Part shown: positions 1-9,410 of the stretch, one piece after another
Numbering within the stretch: the first letter of the stretch is position 1
How the letters are laid out: each line of letters opens with the position of its first letter
From: Hexactinellida sp. DTS-2022
Lineage: Eukaryota; Porifera; Hexactinellida
Reading direction: 5' to 3'
Length of the DNA stretch: 64,000 bases
Assembly (NCBI GenBank): GCA_028753945.1
Contig: JAPNXP010000014.1
Location: 4,774,001 to 4,838,000, forward strand
Made by a program: the position numbers and the translations under genes
Notes under the pieces: generated by a model
What the model saw: only the letters and a program-made list of their open reading frames with translations
The model's database searches: none
What the model was told of the DNA's origin: nothing

Positions 1-1539
1 TTGGCTATGAACCCCAGCCTGGTCAGTAGCTCTATGATTAGTGGGCCCGTGAGCACAGTTCTTGTATGTGCTTAGCAAAACCAGCATATTGTATAAACAG
101 GGTTGCCAACCCTCCCGCTTTGGCGGGAGTCTCCCGCTTTTTTGCCTTTTTTCTCTCATCCTCTCGACCTCCCGCCAAACTTTTAAAACTCCCGCTTTTT
201 GGAAATTGTTTATATATTTAGATTTTATGATAATTAAGTAAAATAACGGGATTTGTTTCAATTATTCAAGTAAATTAGTCAACCTAAGAGCAACAAGTTT
301 TTTTCCTTTTAGTTTTTTTTCAAGTTTTTTTAGTTGTAGTTTTTAATTTTCAGTTGTTTTTCGAGTACCAAGTTTTTTTCCTAATTGTAGATATCAAAAC
401 ATACTAAATAATCATATTATATCGTTCTATTCATGATAGATTTTTAAAAATAGCATATATATTGAGTCTCCCGCTTTTCTCCCGCTTTTTCATCTTCGAC
501 CTCCCGCTTTTTGATAAAACTCCCGCCAAAATTGGCAAAATCTCCCGCTTTTTTGTTTTCAGAGGTTGGCAACCCTGTATAAACACAAAAGGCTGCGTGA
601 GATTTCCGTATGGGGAGGCTATTATCACCACATATGAGATTACCTTTTGTGCGCATGACTGATTATGCCCACCGCTTAGCGGAGTGCATGCAGTGCTCGA
701 TAGACCACAGAGCCATGCCCCTTCCCATCTGCATAGACTTTGCCGCACTGCCGAACTCAACGGTAGCTGTGGAAGCGGACGCCACGAGAAGCTTCTTCCC
801 CAGGGCCATAGGCGAGGACGAGCTCACGGGACGGATGCATATCCTGCACGCTTTGGGTAGCAAAGTGGTTGTCTTCTCGTATGACGGACGCGCGCTATTC
901 GAGTATACTATCGAGACACTTCCCAAATTCAAGCCCAGAGGAGTGTGCATAAGGAACAACCTGGTGTACATCACGGACCTCAGATCCCACAGAATGTACC
1001 TATTCACACTGGAGGGGGAGCTGGTCAGCTGTCGGCAGACTAACCACTGCGGCTCCGGCAAAGAGAGACCGACAGGACTAGCGGTAGACGGAGACAACAA
1101 CCTATACGTTTGTTGCAGGGAAGAGCTGCAAGTGTTCAACTGCGAACTCCCTGTACACCGAATTTTCGGGAGAGGTCTGATAGGAAGTCCGAAAGACGTC
1201 CAGTTACTTGGAGAGGATATCCTGGTGCTAAGCTGGGCCCCTAGCCCCGAGGTGTTTGCCCTCTCAAGCGAAGGGGCGGTGCTGAGTAGAGTAGCACTCG
1301 GAGATTGCGATAACTCCTCAACCAAACCTTGGTTCTTCGACCTGGATAGCTACGGAAACTACGTTTTGGTATTCAGTGTAAATGGAGCGGGCGTTGTCGA
1401 ATTGCGGTCCCCAGAGGGGAAGCTGCTGGCCTCTCAGAAACTGAAACAGCTGGAGAGACCCAGAGGCGTAAAGTTACTCAGAAACAAGACGATGCTTGCA
1501 GTGACGTCATACGGCAAGATGCATCTATCTTTGTTTTGA
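1..1539 (+). CDS. NHL-type beta-propeller protein, 3' part of gene (5' end outside window)
   Basis: The main coding block is open to the stop at 1537-1539. It encodes a propeller with NHL-like strand motifs such as PRGVCIRNNLVYITD, PTGLAVDGDNNLYVC and a final PRGVKLLRNKTMLAVTSYGK. The first methionine in this frame (610) lies in sequence that looks intronic. A better model has an exon ending at 63 before a GTATGT donor, and a next exon starting at 694 after GCATGCAG; both junctions are phase 0. The intron would then contain the MITE at 98-577. By analogy with the other NHL proteins in the window, the missing N-terminus would be a coiled coil. Such proteins are usually protein- or RNA-binding scaffolds. 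The role here is unknown. The propeller call is firm; the exon boundaries are inference. Confidence 0.6.
98..577. mobile_element. MITE with CAGGGTTGCCAAC termini
   Basis: Terminal inverted repeats CAGGGTTGCCAAC and GTTGGCAACCCTG bound a 480-bp element. It is flanked by the direct repeat TATAAA (92-97 and 578-583). Internally it repeats CTCCCGCTTTT several times near both ends. It has no coding capacity. The CAGGG termini look hAT-like, but the 6-bp duplication is shorter than the usual 8 bp. Confidence 0.8.
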
Positions 1540-1592
1540 ATTGAGCCAAGGTGTATTTTATATCCAGTTTATAGCAAACCTATTATTACGAC

Positions 1593-3790
1593 GGAAGCGC
1601 GGCAATTGATCGACTGACAACGTTTGCAATTGATCGAATTTCTAAGGTTTGCAATTGATCGACTTAGGTTTGCAATTGATCGAATTTCTAAGGTTTGCAA
1701 TTGATCGACTTAGGTTTGCAATTGATCGGATTTCTAAGGTTTGCAATTGATCGACTTAGTGATAGACTTAATATGTGATTTATTCTAACTTTGAGTAATA
1801 TTTTTGAGAATATAATGATTTAATTAAGGAATTGAGAAAAGATAATGAATTAAAATTGGATAACAACAACAACAAAAATATTAGAGTAAAAATTAAGTAA
1901 AAATATTGAATCTTTGTTCTATATTGCACCTGCATATTGGACATTGTTCCAAGGATGCACTGCATTCCTCACAACATTTTGCATGCCTGCAAGGAAGAAA
2001 TAGGACTGTTGTTATTCTCTGAAGTAAGCACACACATCAATTAACCTGATTATCATCTTCAGGCTCTTCATCCGTCAAAGACTCATCTTGGAAATCTCCA
2101 AGGCTAATTGGGTTTGTAACTGGATGAATTGAGCTAGCTATGGCATCCACATATCGAGTTGGACTATATTCTCCCGATACAAGCATTTCTTTGCATTGAG
2201 CACGATGTCCTTCAACTTACGACTGCGAGTAATATCAATACCTTTTCCTAGGCGCTCAATGTCTAAATCTGTGTCTTGTATCGTCTTATTGAGGATTTCA
2301 ACAAAAAACCATACACGCGGGTGAGAGACCACGATGTCCTTTTTTAATCTATAGTGGTAGTTCTCTGCTCCATTATTTGTGATATGTTGGCAGTTAAAGA
2401 TAGATAATTCGTTCTTAGGAATGGAAATAATCCATTGTCGTCTTATATACTTCTTAAAGATTGCATATTGATTCTTATGAACTTCACTAAGAGGCAAATC
2501 TCTCACTTCCAGTTGATTGAATACAAATATAATCTGATCCTCAGGAAGGAAAGGAAGAGTCATAAATGATCTAACTAGTTTTTAAAAATCTGGATTAGTT
2601 TGATAAAGAGTAGATAGACCTAAGTTTTGTATTTTCCGCCAAATACATTGAGTATAGTGAAAATGACATCCTCGTAGATGAATACCTTGGAACTGTATCT
2701 TTACAGCATTTCTAGCCCCTTTCTCCCAATCAGACATTCCATGGCTAGGTTTTAGTTGTGGAACAAGTTCGTGTATTCTAGCGAGAACAGCTGTATAGAT
2801 TTCCTCATGCTTGGCTGTAATAAGACAATGGATAACCGGCAGTACATGGCGTCCAAAGCGGGCGAAGATAGTCCACAATTGATAGAACTGGGATGGTACC
2901 GTATAAAATGTACCATCAAAATAGATGTGATCCACTTCAGGGAGAGAAATCTTCATCTTATCTGAGAAAAATATCACACCAGTGTCACCACCTACTTGTA
3001 CTTCACCTTTATAGTATATACCAAAATCAGATGATACAATAAGTTGACAAAACTCAGTAGCACCTTTAGGAATAGGTGGTTCAATTTCTCTTCTTGCTCG
3101 ATACATTGCACTCTCCAAATTATTATAGGACACATGAACTGCAGAAGGATCATCACGAACAACATCTTTGAACACTTTAGATAACCTTTCACGTGAACAT
3201 CTCGCCGCAGAAACACATTTAGATTTTAAAATTAAAACTTCAGTATTATAATCAGAAACTAGATGGTTATGGTGTTTTATGGGATCAATAGTATTGGATT
3301 CAGAGTTTAACTTTGCAGATCCTTTACACTTTACTTTCTGATGTAAAACACATCGGAGATACATTACCCCAGGTTTGGCTTTGTGTTGTGTGTATTTAAA
3401 ACCATCTGGCGTAGTGAAAATTGTTCCCCTTCTATGTTTATAATTTCCGCATACGTAGTCCATGTTAAGATTAGAGTGGAAATAAAGTTAGAGATAAGTA
3501 CGTATTCGAATAAACAAATTGTAAAACGGACACTTATTTATACAATGAAACGTCTCTAGTATACATTTGTATGGTTTACAATTTATCGACAATTGTATTT
3601 TCGAACAATTGCAAATCCTAGAAAGTCGATCAATTGCAAACCTTAGAAATTCGATCAATTAAAAACCTGTAGTCGATCAATTGCAAACCTTAGAAAGTCG
3701 ATCAATTGAAAACCTGTAGTCGATCAATTGCAAACCTTAGAAAGTCGATCAATTGCAAACCCTCAGAAGTCGATCAATTGCAGGCGCTCC
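1593..3790 (-). mobile_element. Mutator-like (MULE) DNA transposon with subterminal repeats
   Basis: A complete element is bounded by the perfect 8-bp target duplication ATTACGAC (1585-1592 and 3791-3798). Its ends are inverted relative to each other (GGAAGCGC... and ...GGCGCTCC). Both ends are built from tandem copies of a GCAATTGATCGA-type motif, about seven on the left (1601-1757) and about nine in inverse orientation on the right (3600-3782). The interior carries one transposase frame on the minus strand. Confidence 0.92.
2138..3463 (-). pseudogene. MULE transposase, single in-frame stop
   Basis: The frame starts at 3463 and runs to 2138, interrupted once by TAA at 2582-2584. Both halves are in the same frame, so this is a nonsense mutation and not a frameshift. 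Uninterrupted length would be about 441 residues. The N-terminus is FLYWCH-like (CGNYKHRRGTIFTTPDGFKY, then paired Cys and His ending KHHNH). The middle is a MULE DDE-type catalytic domain with the first acidic residue in HIYFDGTFYT and the conserved GCHFHYTQCIW block. It would cut and paste the surrounding element. Apart from the one stop it looks intact, so inactivation is recent or partial readthrough occurs. Confidence 0.88.
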
Positions 3791-3809
3791 ATTACGACTT
3801 GTTGTGTGG

Positions 3810-4170
3810 CTGTCACGGAAATTTTGGTCCCCTTGGAAAATTGGTTCGGGGAGACCAAAATTTCCATGGAAGTTTGGTCCTTCTGGAAAATTGGTCCCCC
3901 GGACCAAAATTCCATGGAATATTGGTCTTAGGACCATTTTTCATGGAATTTCGTTCCCCGGACCAATATTTCGGGAAAAATTGTTCCCCGGTGTCAGAGG
4001 AGCTAGGAGATCCTGTTCCCCCGTGAAAATTGTTCCCCTCTAGGGAATCTTGTTCCCCTCTGCTGCCTAATAGAAAATATTGTTCCCCCAAACAGTATTC
4101 ACTAGAAAATATTGTTCCCCCGAACTGGCCGAACAATATTCACTAAGGAATATTGTTTCCCCTTTTTATA
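3810..4170. repeat. Degenerate tandem/inverted repeat rich in TTGTTCCCC and GGACCAAAATTCC
   Basis: Repeated blocks of GGAAAATTGGTCC, GACCAAAATTTCC and later AATTGTTCCCC occur every 20-40 bases in direct and inverse orientation. No gene is supported. The following stretch to 4440 is simple AT-rich sequence with GATTTAAATC motifs. Confidence 0.6.
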
Positions 4171-5106
4171 CAGTAGTAATATTAATATACGCCGCAGGGT
4201 TGATAAAAATCATGATTGTTTATTTAAATCAGAATTTTGATTTTAATTGTTTTTTTTGCAATCTATATCACACTGGCGTATATTATTTGGCTAATCGATT
4301 AATTACATCGATAATGACTCATTATCAATGTAATTTGACTCATAATCATTATCAATGTAATTTATTCTTTTCGCAACAAACAATAGACAAAAAAATCGGA
4401 TTTAAATCAGATATTTGATTTAAATCATGATTTAACCGGTGCCATTTGAAGGGGACTGAAATAGTGTTCGTATTAACCAGAATTTCGTATTAACTGAGTT
4501 CAGATAATATTATTATTCCTATTCCCTCTGTAGGGATGGCTCAAGGCAAGTCTCTCTTCATAGACATAACGTGTCACCCGGCTGGGGACCCCACAGGGGG
4601 CAGAGAGACCAGCTCAGTAACCATAGCATGCACCGCCCTCAACTTCTGCGGTCTCGACACTATGCTGCACATAACGTATGTGGGAGCACAAGGGATAGTC
4701 TGCTGGCCGCTCTTACGAAGAAGGCCAAGCGACTGGGGATAAGAAATATACTAGCTCTCAGAGGAGGCAATTATATTATATTATTATACAGTAGTTCTCA
4801 TATTAAGGGTCCATAGCAAGCTTTCATCCAAACAACATTTAAGTTTGAGCACACTCATACGCGCGCCTAAAATATTCTATTTGTATTACGTCTATGGGAG
4901 CATCTCTCGATTCCCCACACGGACATCCAGACAGCACTAGCTAGGAATCCGATATAAAATGTCTGAAACACAAAGTAGAGGCTGGAGCTGACTTTATTAT
5001 ATCTCAACTCTTCTTTGAGAATTCCGCCTTCTTCAAGTTTGAGGAAGATTGTAGAAAAGCTGGAATAACAGTGCCTATATTTCCTATACAGGTAATGCAT
5101 TATTTG

Positions 5107-5172
5107 TATCTTGTGTTGTTTGTTTGTTTGTTTATTTGTTTGTTTGTTGTTTGTTGTTTGTTGTTCGTATGC
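5107..5172. repeat. TTTG-rich microsatellite
   Basis: TTTG and TTGTTTG units repeat just after the MTHFR exon B donor. Confidence 0.8.
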
Positions 5173-5347
5173 TTGTTTGTTCGAATTGTTGGTGGGGGTA
5201 ATAGCTACAAACTTTTAAATCTAAATCTAGTTTATATATCTAGGAAAATTTCCCTCCCAAATGGTGACAAAACATTGATTATCTCGAAACTTGAAAAACT
5301 TAATTTATACTCACTAACCGAGTACTTATTATCATGCTTCTCTTATA

Positions 5348-5697
5348 CAGTAGAGCAGCGATTCCCAACCTTTTTCAACCGTGGACCCCCTATAGTAAAT
5401 ATTAGACATTCTGTGGACCCCCTCCCATTGTCCGTAATACATCCTGTGGACCCCCTACAGGGGTCCGTGGATCCCCAAGGGGTCCATGGACCCCAGGTTG
5501 GGAACCACTGCAGTAGAGCCTCTGAACAACGGACACCATGGGACCGGAACCGTTGCCCGTTAATTAGAGGTTGTCCGCTATTTAGAGGTTGCTTTTCTAT
5601 TAGACATATGCTAAATACATAAATCCGTGCCACGAGGGTTGTCCGTTATTTAGAGGTTGTCCGCTATTTGAAGTGTCCGTTATGGGAGGCTCCACTG
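5348..5697. mobile_element. pogo/Tigger-like MITE interrupted by a hAT MITE
   Basis: The outer element has termini CAGTAGAGCCTC and GAGGCTCCACTG, each next to TA. Its left end is split at the eighth base by the hAT insertion at 5356-5510, which duplicated CAGTAGAG. Confidence 0.85.
5356..5510. mobile_element. hAT-type MITE nested in a pogo-like MITE
   Basis: Termini CAGCGATTCCCAACC and GGTTGGGAACCACTG are flanked by the perfect 8-bp duplication CAGTAGAG (5348-5355 and 5511-5518). The interior is GTGGACCCCC repeats in both orientations. Confidence 0.9.
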
Positions 5698-5904
5698 TAT
5701 ATCTATATTATTAAGAAAGCTTGGTCCGTCCGTCCTTCCGTCCGTCCGCCCCTGTAACTCTTTGCTACATTGCCCGATCCTGACGAAATAAATATCAATC
5801 GAAAGCTCTTCCAAGGGAGACCTCGGGAAATATAATCGGTTCCACAAAAAGGTGTTAGTTCCATAATTACACAGCATTTTGTTTTTTGTACTAATATGCA
5901 TATA

Positions 5905-6087
5905 CAAGTAAACCTCCCAAAGCGGCACCCATCGGGGGAATGATTTTGTGCCGCTTCTCGGAGGTTGCCGCTTTGGGAGGTTGCTCGTAAGGTAAACTTC
6001 CCAAAGCGGGACCCATCGGAGAATGATTTTGTGCCGCTTCTCGGAGGTTGCCGCTACTCGGAGGTGCCGCTTTGGGAGGTTTTACTG
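5905..6087. mobile_element. pogo-like MITE with internal tandem copy
   Basis: Left end AAGTAAACCTCCCAAAGCGG and right end CGCTTTGGGAGGTTTTACTG are inverted repeats next to TA. The internal block (CCCATCGG... GTGCCGCTTCTCGGAGG) occurs twice. The sequence from here to 6384 shows no further feature. Confidence 0.75.
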
Positions 6088-6384
6088 TATATGCCTATTG
6101 TTAAAGGTATAATCCTATTGGTTACTGCTAACTGGGATATTAACTATTTATGCCGACTAATTCGTCGCAAGGCGACGGGTCACTTGGCTAGTACGTATTA
6201 CCCAAATAAGTAGTATTAAATATAATAAACAAATAATACCTGCCTCTAACTAATCATTCACTACTAACAACACACTACAGTATAGCTAACACGAGTATGC
6301 AAATTAACAAAGAGTTAATAAGTTAAGGGGGACGAATATCGAATATACGAAAGTTAAAACAGCCATTAACAAACTATACTACCT

Positions 6385-7581
6385 TTACAAAGGCGTCATT
6401 TCAACAGACATTTCCATCGCTTTGTTACTCTCAACTGACACGGGTACTTCTTCATTTTTATATCCGTCCTTTATAAACTCAACTACATAACTGCCTGGGT
6501 TTAAAATCACCCAGAATTCGCCGTCTTTTGTAGTTTCAAATTCAAACATTTCCCTTTCCTTAACCCTAACCGTAACTCCTGATATAGAGGTCTTAGAAAA
6601 CGCGAAATACACAATTCCTTTCACTCCAGTGTGTATCTGTTGCATGTAAGTAATCAACGAATTAACATTATCTTTCCAGAACTGTTCTAACATTGAAGCT
6701 TCAGGATATTTATCACAACTCAGTTCAATAGTAACTCCAAAGCACTTTTTAAACCACAACCCATAATCTTGTAGCGACCCGATTATTTCATACCATTTAG
6801 CCCCATTTGTAATCCCACCGGGAAAATTTAATCCACAGGCATCGCCTTTCCACATAGTAGCATGGTTATTCGCGTAGGTATGTGAAATACGCTTGAACAC
6901 GTCTTCATATTGTGTATGTCCATTGCAATTAACTTTATTATCCAATGGATAGCAAACCAATAGAGCACCCCCATGGAAATTAGCACCCATAACAAACAGT
7001 TCATTCTGAATCCAATTAACCACTGCTTGAGTTTCAACTTGTACATCCGGTTGGATTCTATTAAAGAAGTCTGGAAAGTTCCTGTTAAGATCTTTCCCCT
7101 TAGCATTATTCCTCCCAACTGACCCTTCGCTGGCCCCTTTATTGCTTGCACCCAAAGGTTCTGCTACCTCAAATCCGTCCGGATTCATACTAGGCATTAT
7201 AAGTATCCTAGTGGAGTCTACTAATGTCCTTATTGTACTGTTATTGTTTTTGTATTGCTCGCATAGGTATTTAGCTAGGTATAGTAAGATTTCTCTACCA
7301 ACCATTTCATTTCCATGCATGTTACCGATGTAAAAGAATTCTGGCTCCATTATTTCATGGACACCCGGGTTGTTCGTTATTTCTATAGCCCATAAAACGC
7401 GTTTATTTACACTCAAACCTATATTGTGCAGTGTTGTTATTTGTGGACACATGTTAGTTACATCTTCCAGGTAGTTAGTCAAGTCTGGGTAGCGGTGGTA
7501 AACAAAATCAGTTTCATTAAGTGTAAACACAAACAATCGAGTTGTTATTACAAACACAAATAAAAACAAAACACACTTCAT
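6385..7581 (-). CDS. Secreted zinc carboxypeptidase, M14 N/E subfamily
   Basis: A complete intronless 398-residue protein. Residues 1-20 form a hydrophobic signal peptide, so it enters the secretory pathway. The catalytic domain carries the zinc ligands His89 and Glu92 (GNMHGNEMVGRE) and His203 (ANFHGG). Asn167-Arg168 lie in DLNRNFPD, and the catalytic Glu286 is in VTIELSCDKYPE. Residues 320-398 form the transthyretin-like beta-sandwich typical of the CPE/CPN/CPM/CPD group (GVKGIVYFAFSK onward). The enzyme should remove C-terminal basic residues from peptides. There is no obvious C-terminal transmembrane or GPI signal, so a soluble form is likely. The gene lies antisense inside a former intron of the MTHFR pseudogene. 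The absence of introns could mean a retrocopy, but no poly(A) trace is visible. Confidence 0.93.
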   Translation of the reverse strand: MKCVLFLFVFVITTRLFVFTLNETDFVYHRYPDLTNYLEDVTNMCPQITTLHNIGLSVNKRVLWAIEITNNPGVHEIMEPEFFYIGNMHGNEMVGREILLYLAKYLCEQYKNNNSTIRTLVDSTRILIMPSMNPDGFEVAEPLGASNKGASEGSVGRNNAKGKDLNRNFPDFFNRIQPDVQVETQAVVNWIQNELFVMGANFHGGALLVCYPLDNKVNCNGHTQYEDVFKRISHTYANNHATMWKGDACGLNFPGGITNGAKWYEIIGSLQDYGLWFKKCFGVTIELSCDKYPEASMLEQFWKDNVNSLITYMQQIHTGVKGIVYFAFSKTSISGVTVRVKEREMFEFETTKDGEFWVILNPGSYVVEFIKDGYKNEEVPVSVESNKAMEMSVEMTPL

Positions 7582-7867
7582 ATTAATTAACTCGAATAAT
7601 ATTATTATATTTATACGATCTCACAGCCTATACATAGTTTTATAAATATAATATTTCATCAGTGATAATTGATTAAGTTATTAGGGATTTGCTTCGCTCA
7701 GGATTTTGGTTAAGCTCTCTAAACTGGAGGTTCCTCCCTTTATACAGAATGTAATTAATCCTATTAATTAAGGATAACGATGCTGCTATTCGTGAGTTCG
7801 GGGTTAATCTGGCTGTGGATATGTGTACTGAGCTCTTGAAGTCTGGAAAGGTTTGTATGCACATTCC

Positions 7868-8025
7868 CAGGGCCGGACTTAAGGCAGGGCAAACAGGGCA
7901 TTTGCCCTGGCCCCCACAATAGTAATAATACTACCAATATATTCAAATTAGTGTACAATAACGAAATTTCAGGGCCCCCACAGATTGATTGCCCCGGGAC
8001 CCCCACAGATATAAATCCGGTCCTG
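7868..8025. mobile_element. hAT-type MITE inserted in MTHFR exon C
   Basis: Termini CAGGGCCGGACTTAAGG and ATAAATCCGGTCCTG are flanked by the perfect 8-bp duplication CACATTCC (7860-7867 and 8026-8033). The interior is GGGCCCCCAC-type sequence in both orientations. Confidence 0.9.
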
Positions 8026-8102
8026 CACATTCCTATTGTTACGTGTGGTTGCTATTTATAGACTATTTGTTTGACTTTAATTCTAGTTAAATAAGGTTTA
8101 TT

Positions 8103-8256
8103 AAGAACCTCGTTAGTAGGAACACCAGGGGATCGTCCAAATGCGTTCGCCTCATCAGGAATTCGTATTAACCAATATCATTTGTATTGAAAAGGCTTTG
8201 AAGGGGACTGAAATAGTGTTCGTATTAACTGTGTACCTACTAACGAGGTTATACTG
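8103..8256. mobile_element. pogo-like MITE (ACCTCGTTAGTACGAAC family), worn left end
   Basis: It starts near AACCTCGTTAGTAGGAAC and ends CGAGGTTATACTG before TA. It shares the internal GGAATTCGTATTAACCAATA and AAGGGGACTGAAATAGTG blocks with other copies in the window. Confidence 0.75.
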
Positions 8257-8454
8257 TATAAGTATCGCCATTTGTGAGAATCGTAAATTGGGAATATTTA
8301 TGAAAAAATATGTATTTTGTGTTTCACATCTGAGCGCCAGCTTTATAGGAAATCTGATTGTTTGCGAATATTGTATCGTATTGTTTCTATAAGCAAACAG
8401 AAAATTATTTATACAGCGAATAACAACAAATGCTGTAGCACTCTACTGGGAATA

Positions 8455-8545
8455 CAGTCAGGTCTGCTTATTGTGAACTATTTTTCGTCTGCTTAATGCT
8501 CCGAAAATGCCCCATTATTACTCCGAAAAGGGCGCTGTTAAGCCC
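8455..8545. mobile_element. Fragment of CAGTCAGGTCTGCTTATTGT MITE family
   Basis: The left terminus matches the complete copy at 35277-35470. The right end is lost. The interval 8257-8454 and the stretch to 8939 contain no supported gene. Confidence 0.6.
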
Positions 8546-8939
8546 CCTCTATAGAAAGGACGGCAGTGGTGCCGTGGTGGTCGCGGCCCGATTGGAAGAT
8601 TGAGAAGAGGAAGGTGCAAGGAGGCAGGAATGTATACACTTCCCATAGGATGAGACAAGAGTATTTGATATTTGTTGCTATCAGATTGAGAATTGAAAAT
8701 GGTCTTTATATGTCATTATTATGTGTGTGTTGTGTGTATTTACCAAGTTATTATTATATTTATGTGTGCTTATTTAGTTATTTTTTATTTGATTATTAAT
8801 TATTAACTTCTCGTATCAAATGTTAGAAGTTCGTCAAACGGCCGCTGAATAGGTTTTACTCGACACCTATTAATTATAATTGGTATTTTTGTCTTGCAAA
8901 CCTACCTATTTACTATGACGGTACAGCTATAACAAATTA

Positions 8940-9122
8940 CAGTAAACCTCGTTAGTACGAACACGGTTAATACGAACATGGTTGATACGAATTTCCGGTA
9001 ATACGAACACAATTTTCGGACCCTTCAAAGGATTTCCAATCAAATGACACCGTTAATACGAATTTCGGACAAGGCGAACAAATGTTGACGGTCCCTTGGT
9101 GTTCGTACTAACGAGGTTATAT
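8940..9122. mobile_element. pogo-like MITE (ACCTCGTTAGTACGAAC family)
   Basis: It starts CAGTAAACCTCGTTAGTACG after TA and ends GTTCGTACTAACGAGGTTAT. Internal arms repeat TTAATACGAA. Confidence 0.75.
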
Positions 9123-9132
9123 GTATTATAAC

Positions 9133-9387
9133 TAGGGTCACCAGAGGATTTTGGGCCAAAACCTGGGCATTTCTCAAAATTTCGACAAAAATCCGGGACA
9201 ATCCTGGACACCGGTTATAAAAAACTGGACACTATTAGATTAATGCGAACGAATCGGAAACAATTGGGTGATAATAAAAATAACTGCAAAAAAAAAACCT
9301 GGATAATTTAGAAAAATACTGGACATAGCACAATAATTGTAAAAAAACTGGACTGTCCAGGCTAAAAATTGTACAATGGTCACCCTA
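9133..9387. mobile_element. hAT-type MITE directly upstream of the ANKEF1 start
   Basis: Termini TAGGGTCACCAG and TGGTCACCCTA are flanked by the perfect 8-bp duplication ATTATAAC (9125-9132 and 9388-9395). Inner arms repeat CTGGACA motifs. It ends 23 bases before the chosen start codon. Confidence 0.88.
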
Positions 9388-9410
9388 ATTATAACAGAGT
9401 CGGAATTAGA

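Larger units (their letters stand above)
4534..8060 (+). pseudogene. Methylenetetrahydrofolate reductase (MTHFR) pseudogene, three recognisable exons
   Basis: MTHFR reduces 5,10-methylene-THF to 5-methyl-THF. Exon A (4534-4766) follows a TTCCCTCTGTAG acceptor and encodes [12 protein letters not shown] and [17 protein letters not shown]. After a one-base loss near 4680 it continues as [14 protein letters not shown] and ends at a GC-type donor. Exon B (about 4918-5091) encodes [15 protein letters not shown] and ITVPIFPIQ before a GTAATG donor. It lacks four residues normally present in the PIVPGIFPIQ motif and has an in-frame TAG at 4942-4944. Exon C (7685-7867) starts after TTATTAG with the matching phase 0. 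It encodes LRILVKLSKLEVPP, then KDNDAAIREFGVNLAVDM, with a 4-base insertion between them and a hAT MITE inside it. Remaining exons are absent. The family match is strong, and the accumulated lesions show it is dead. Confidence 0.85.

Noticed and set aside
4080..4418. 112-residue plus-strand frame
   Set aside because: Runs through TTGTTCCCC repeats and AT-rich simple sequence, with no coding signature.
8566..8799. 77-residue frame considered as a further MTHFR exon
   Set aside because: Only a weak resemblance (WSRP) and no matching splice sites or flanking conserved residues.
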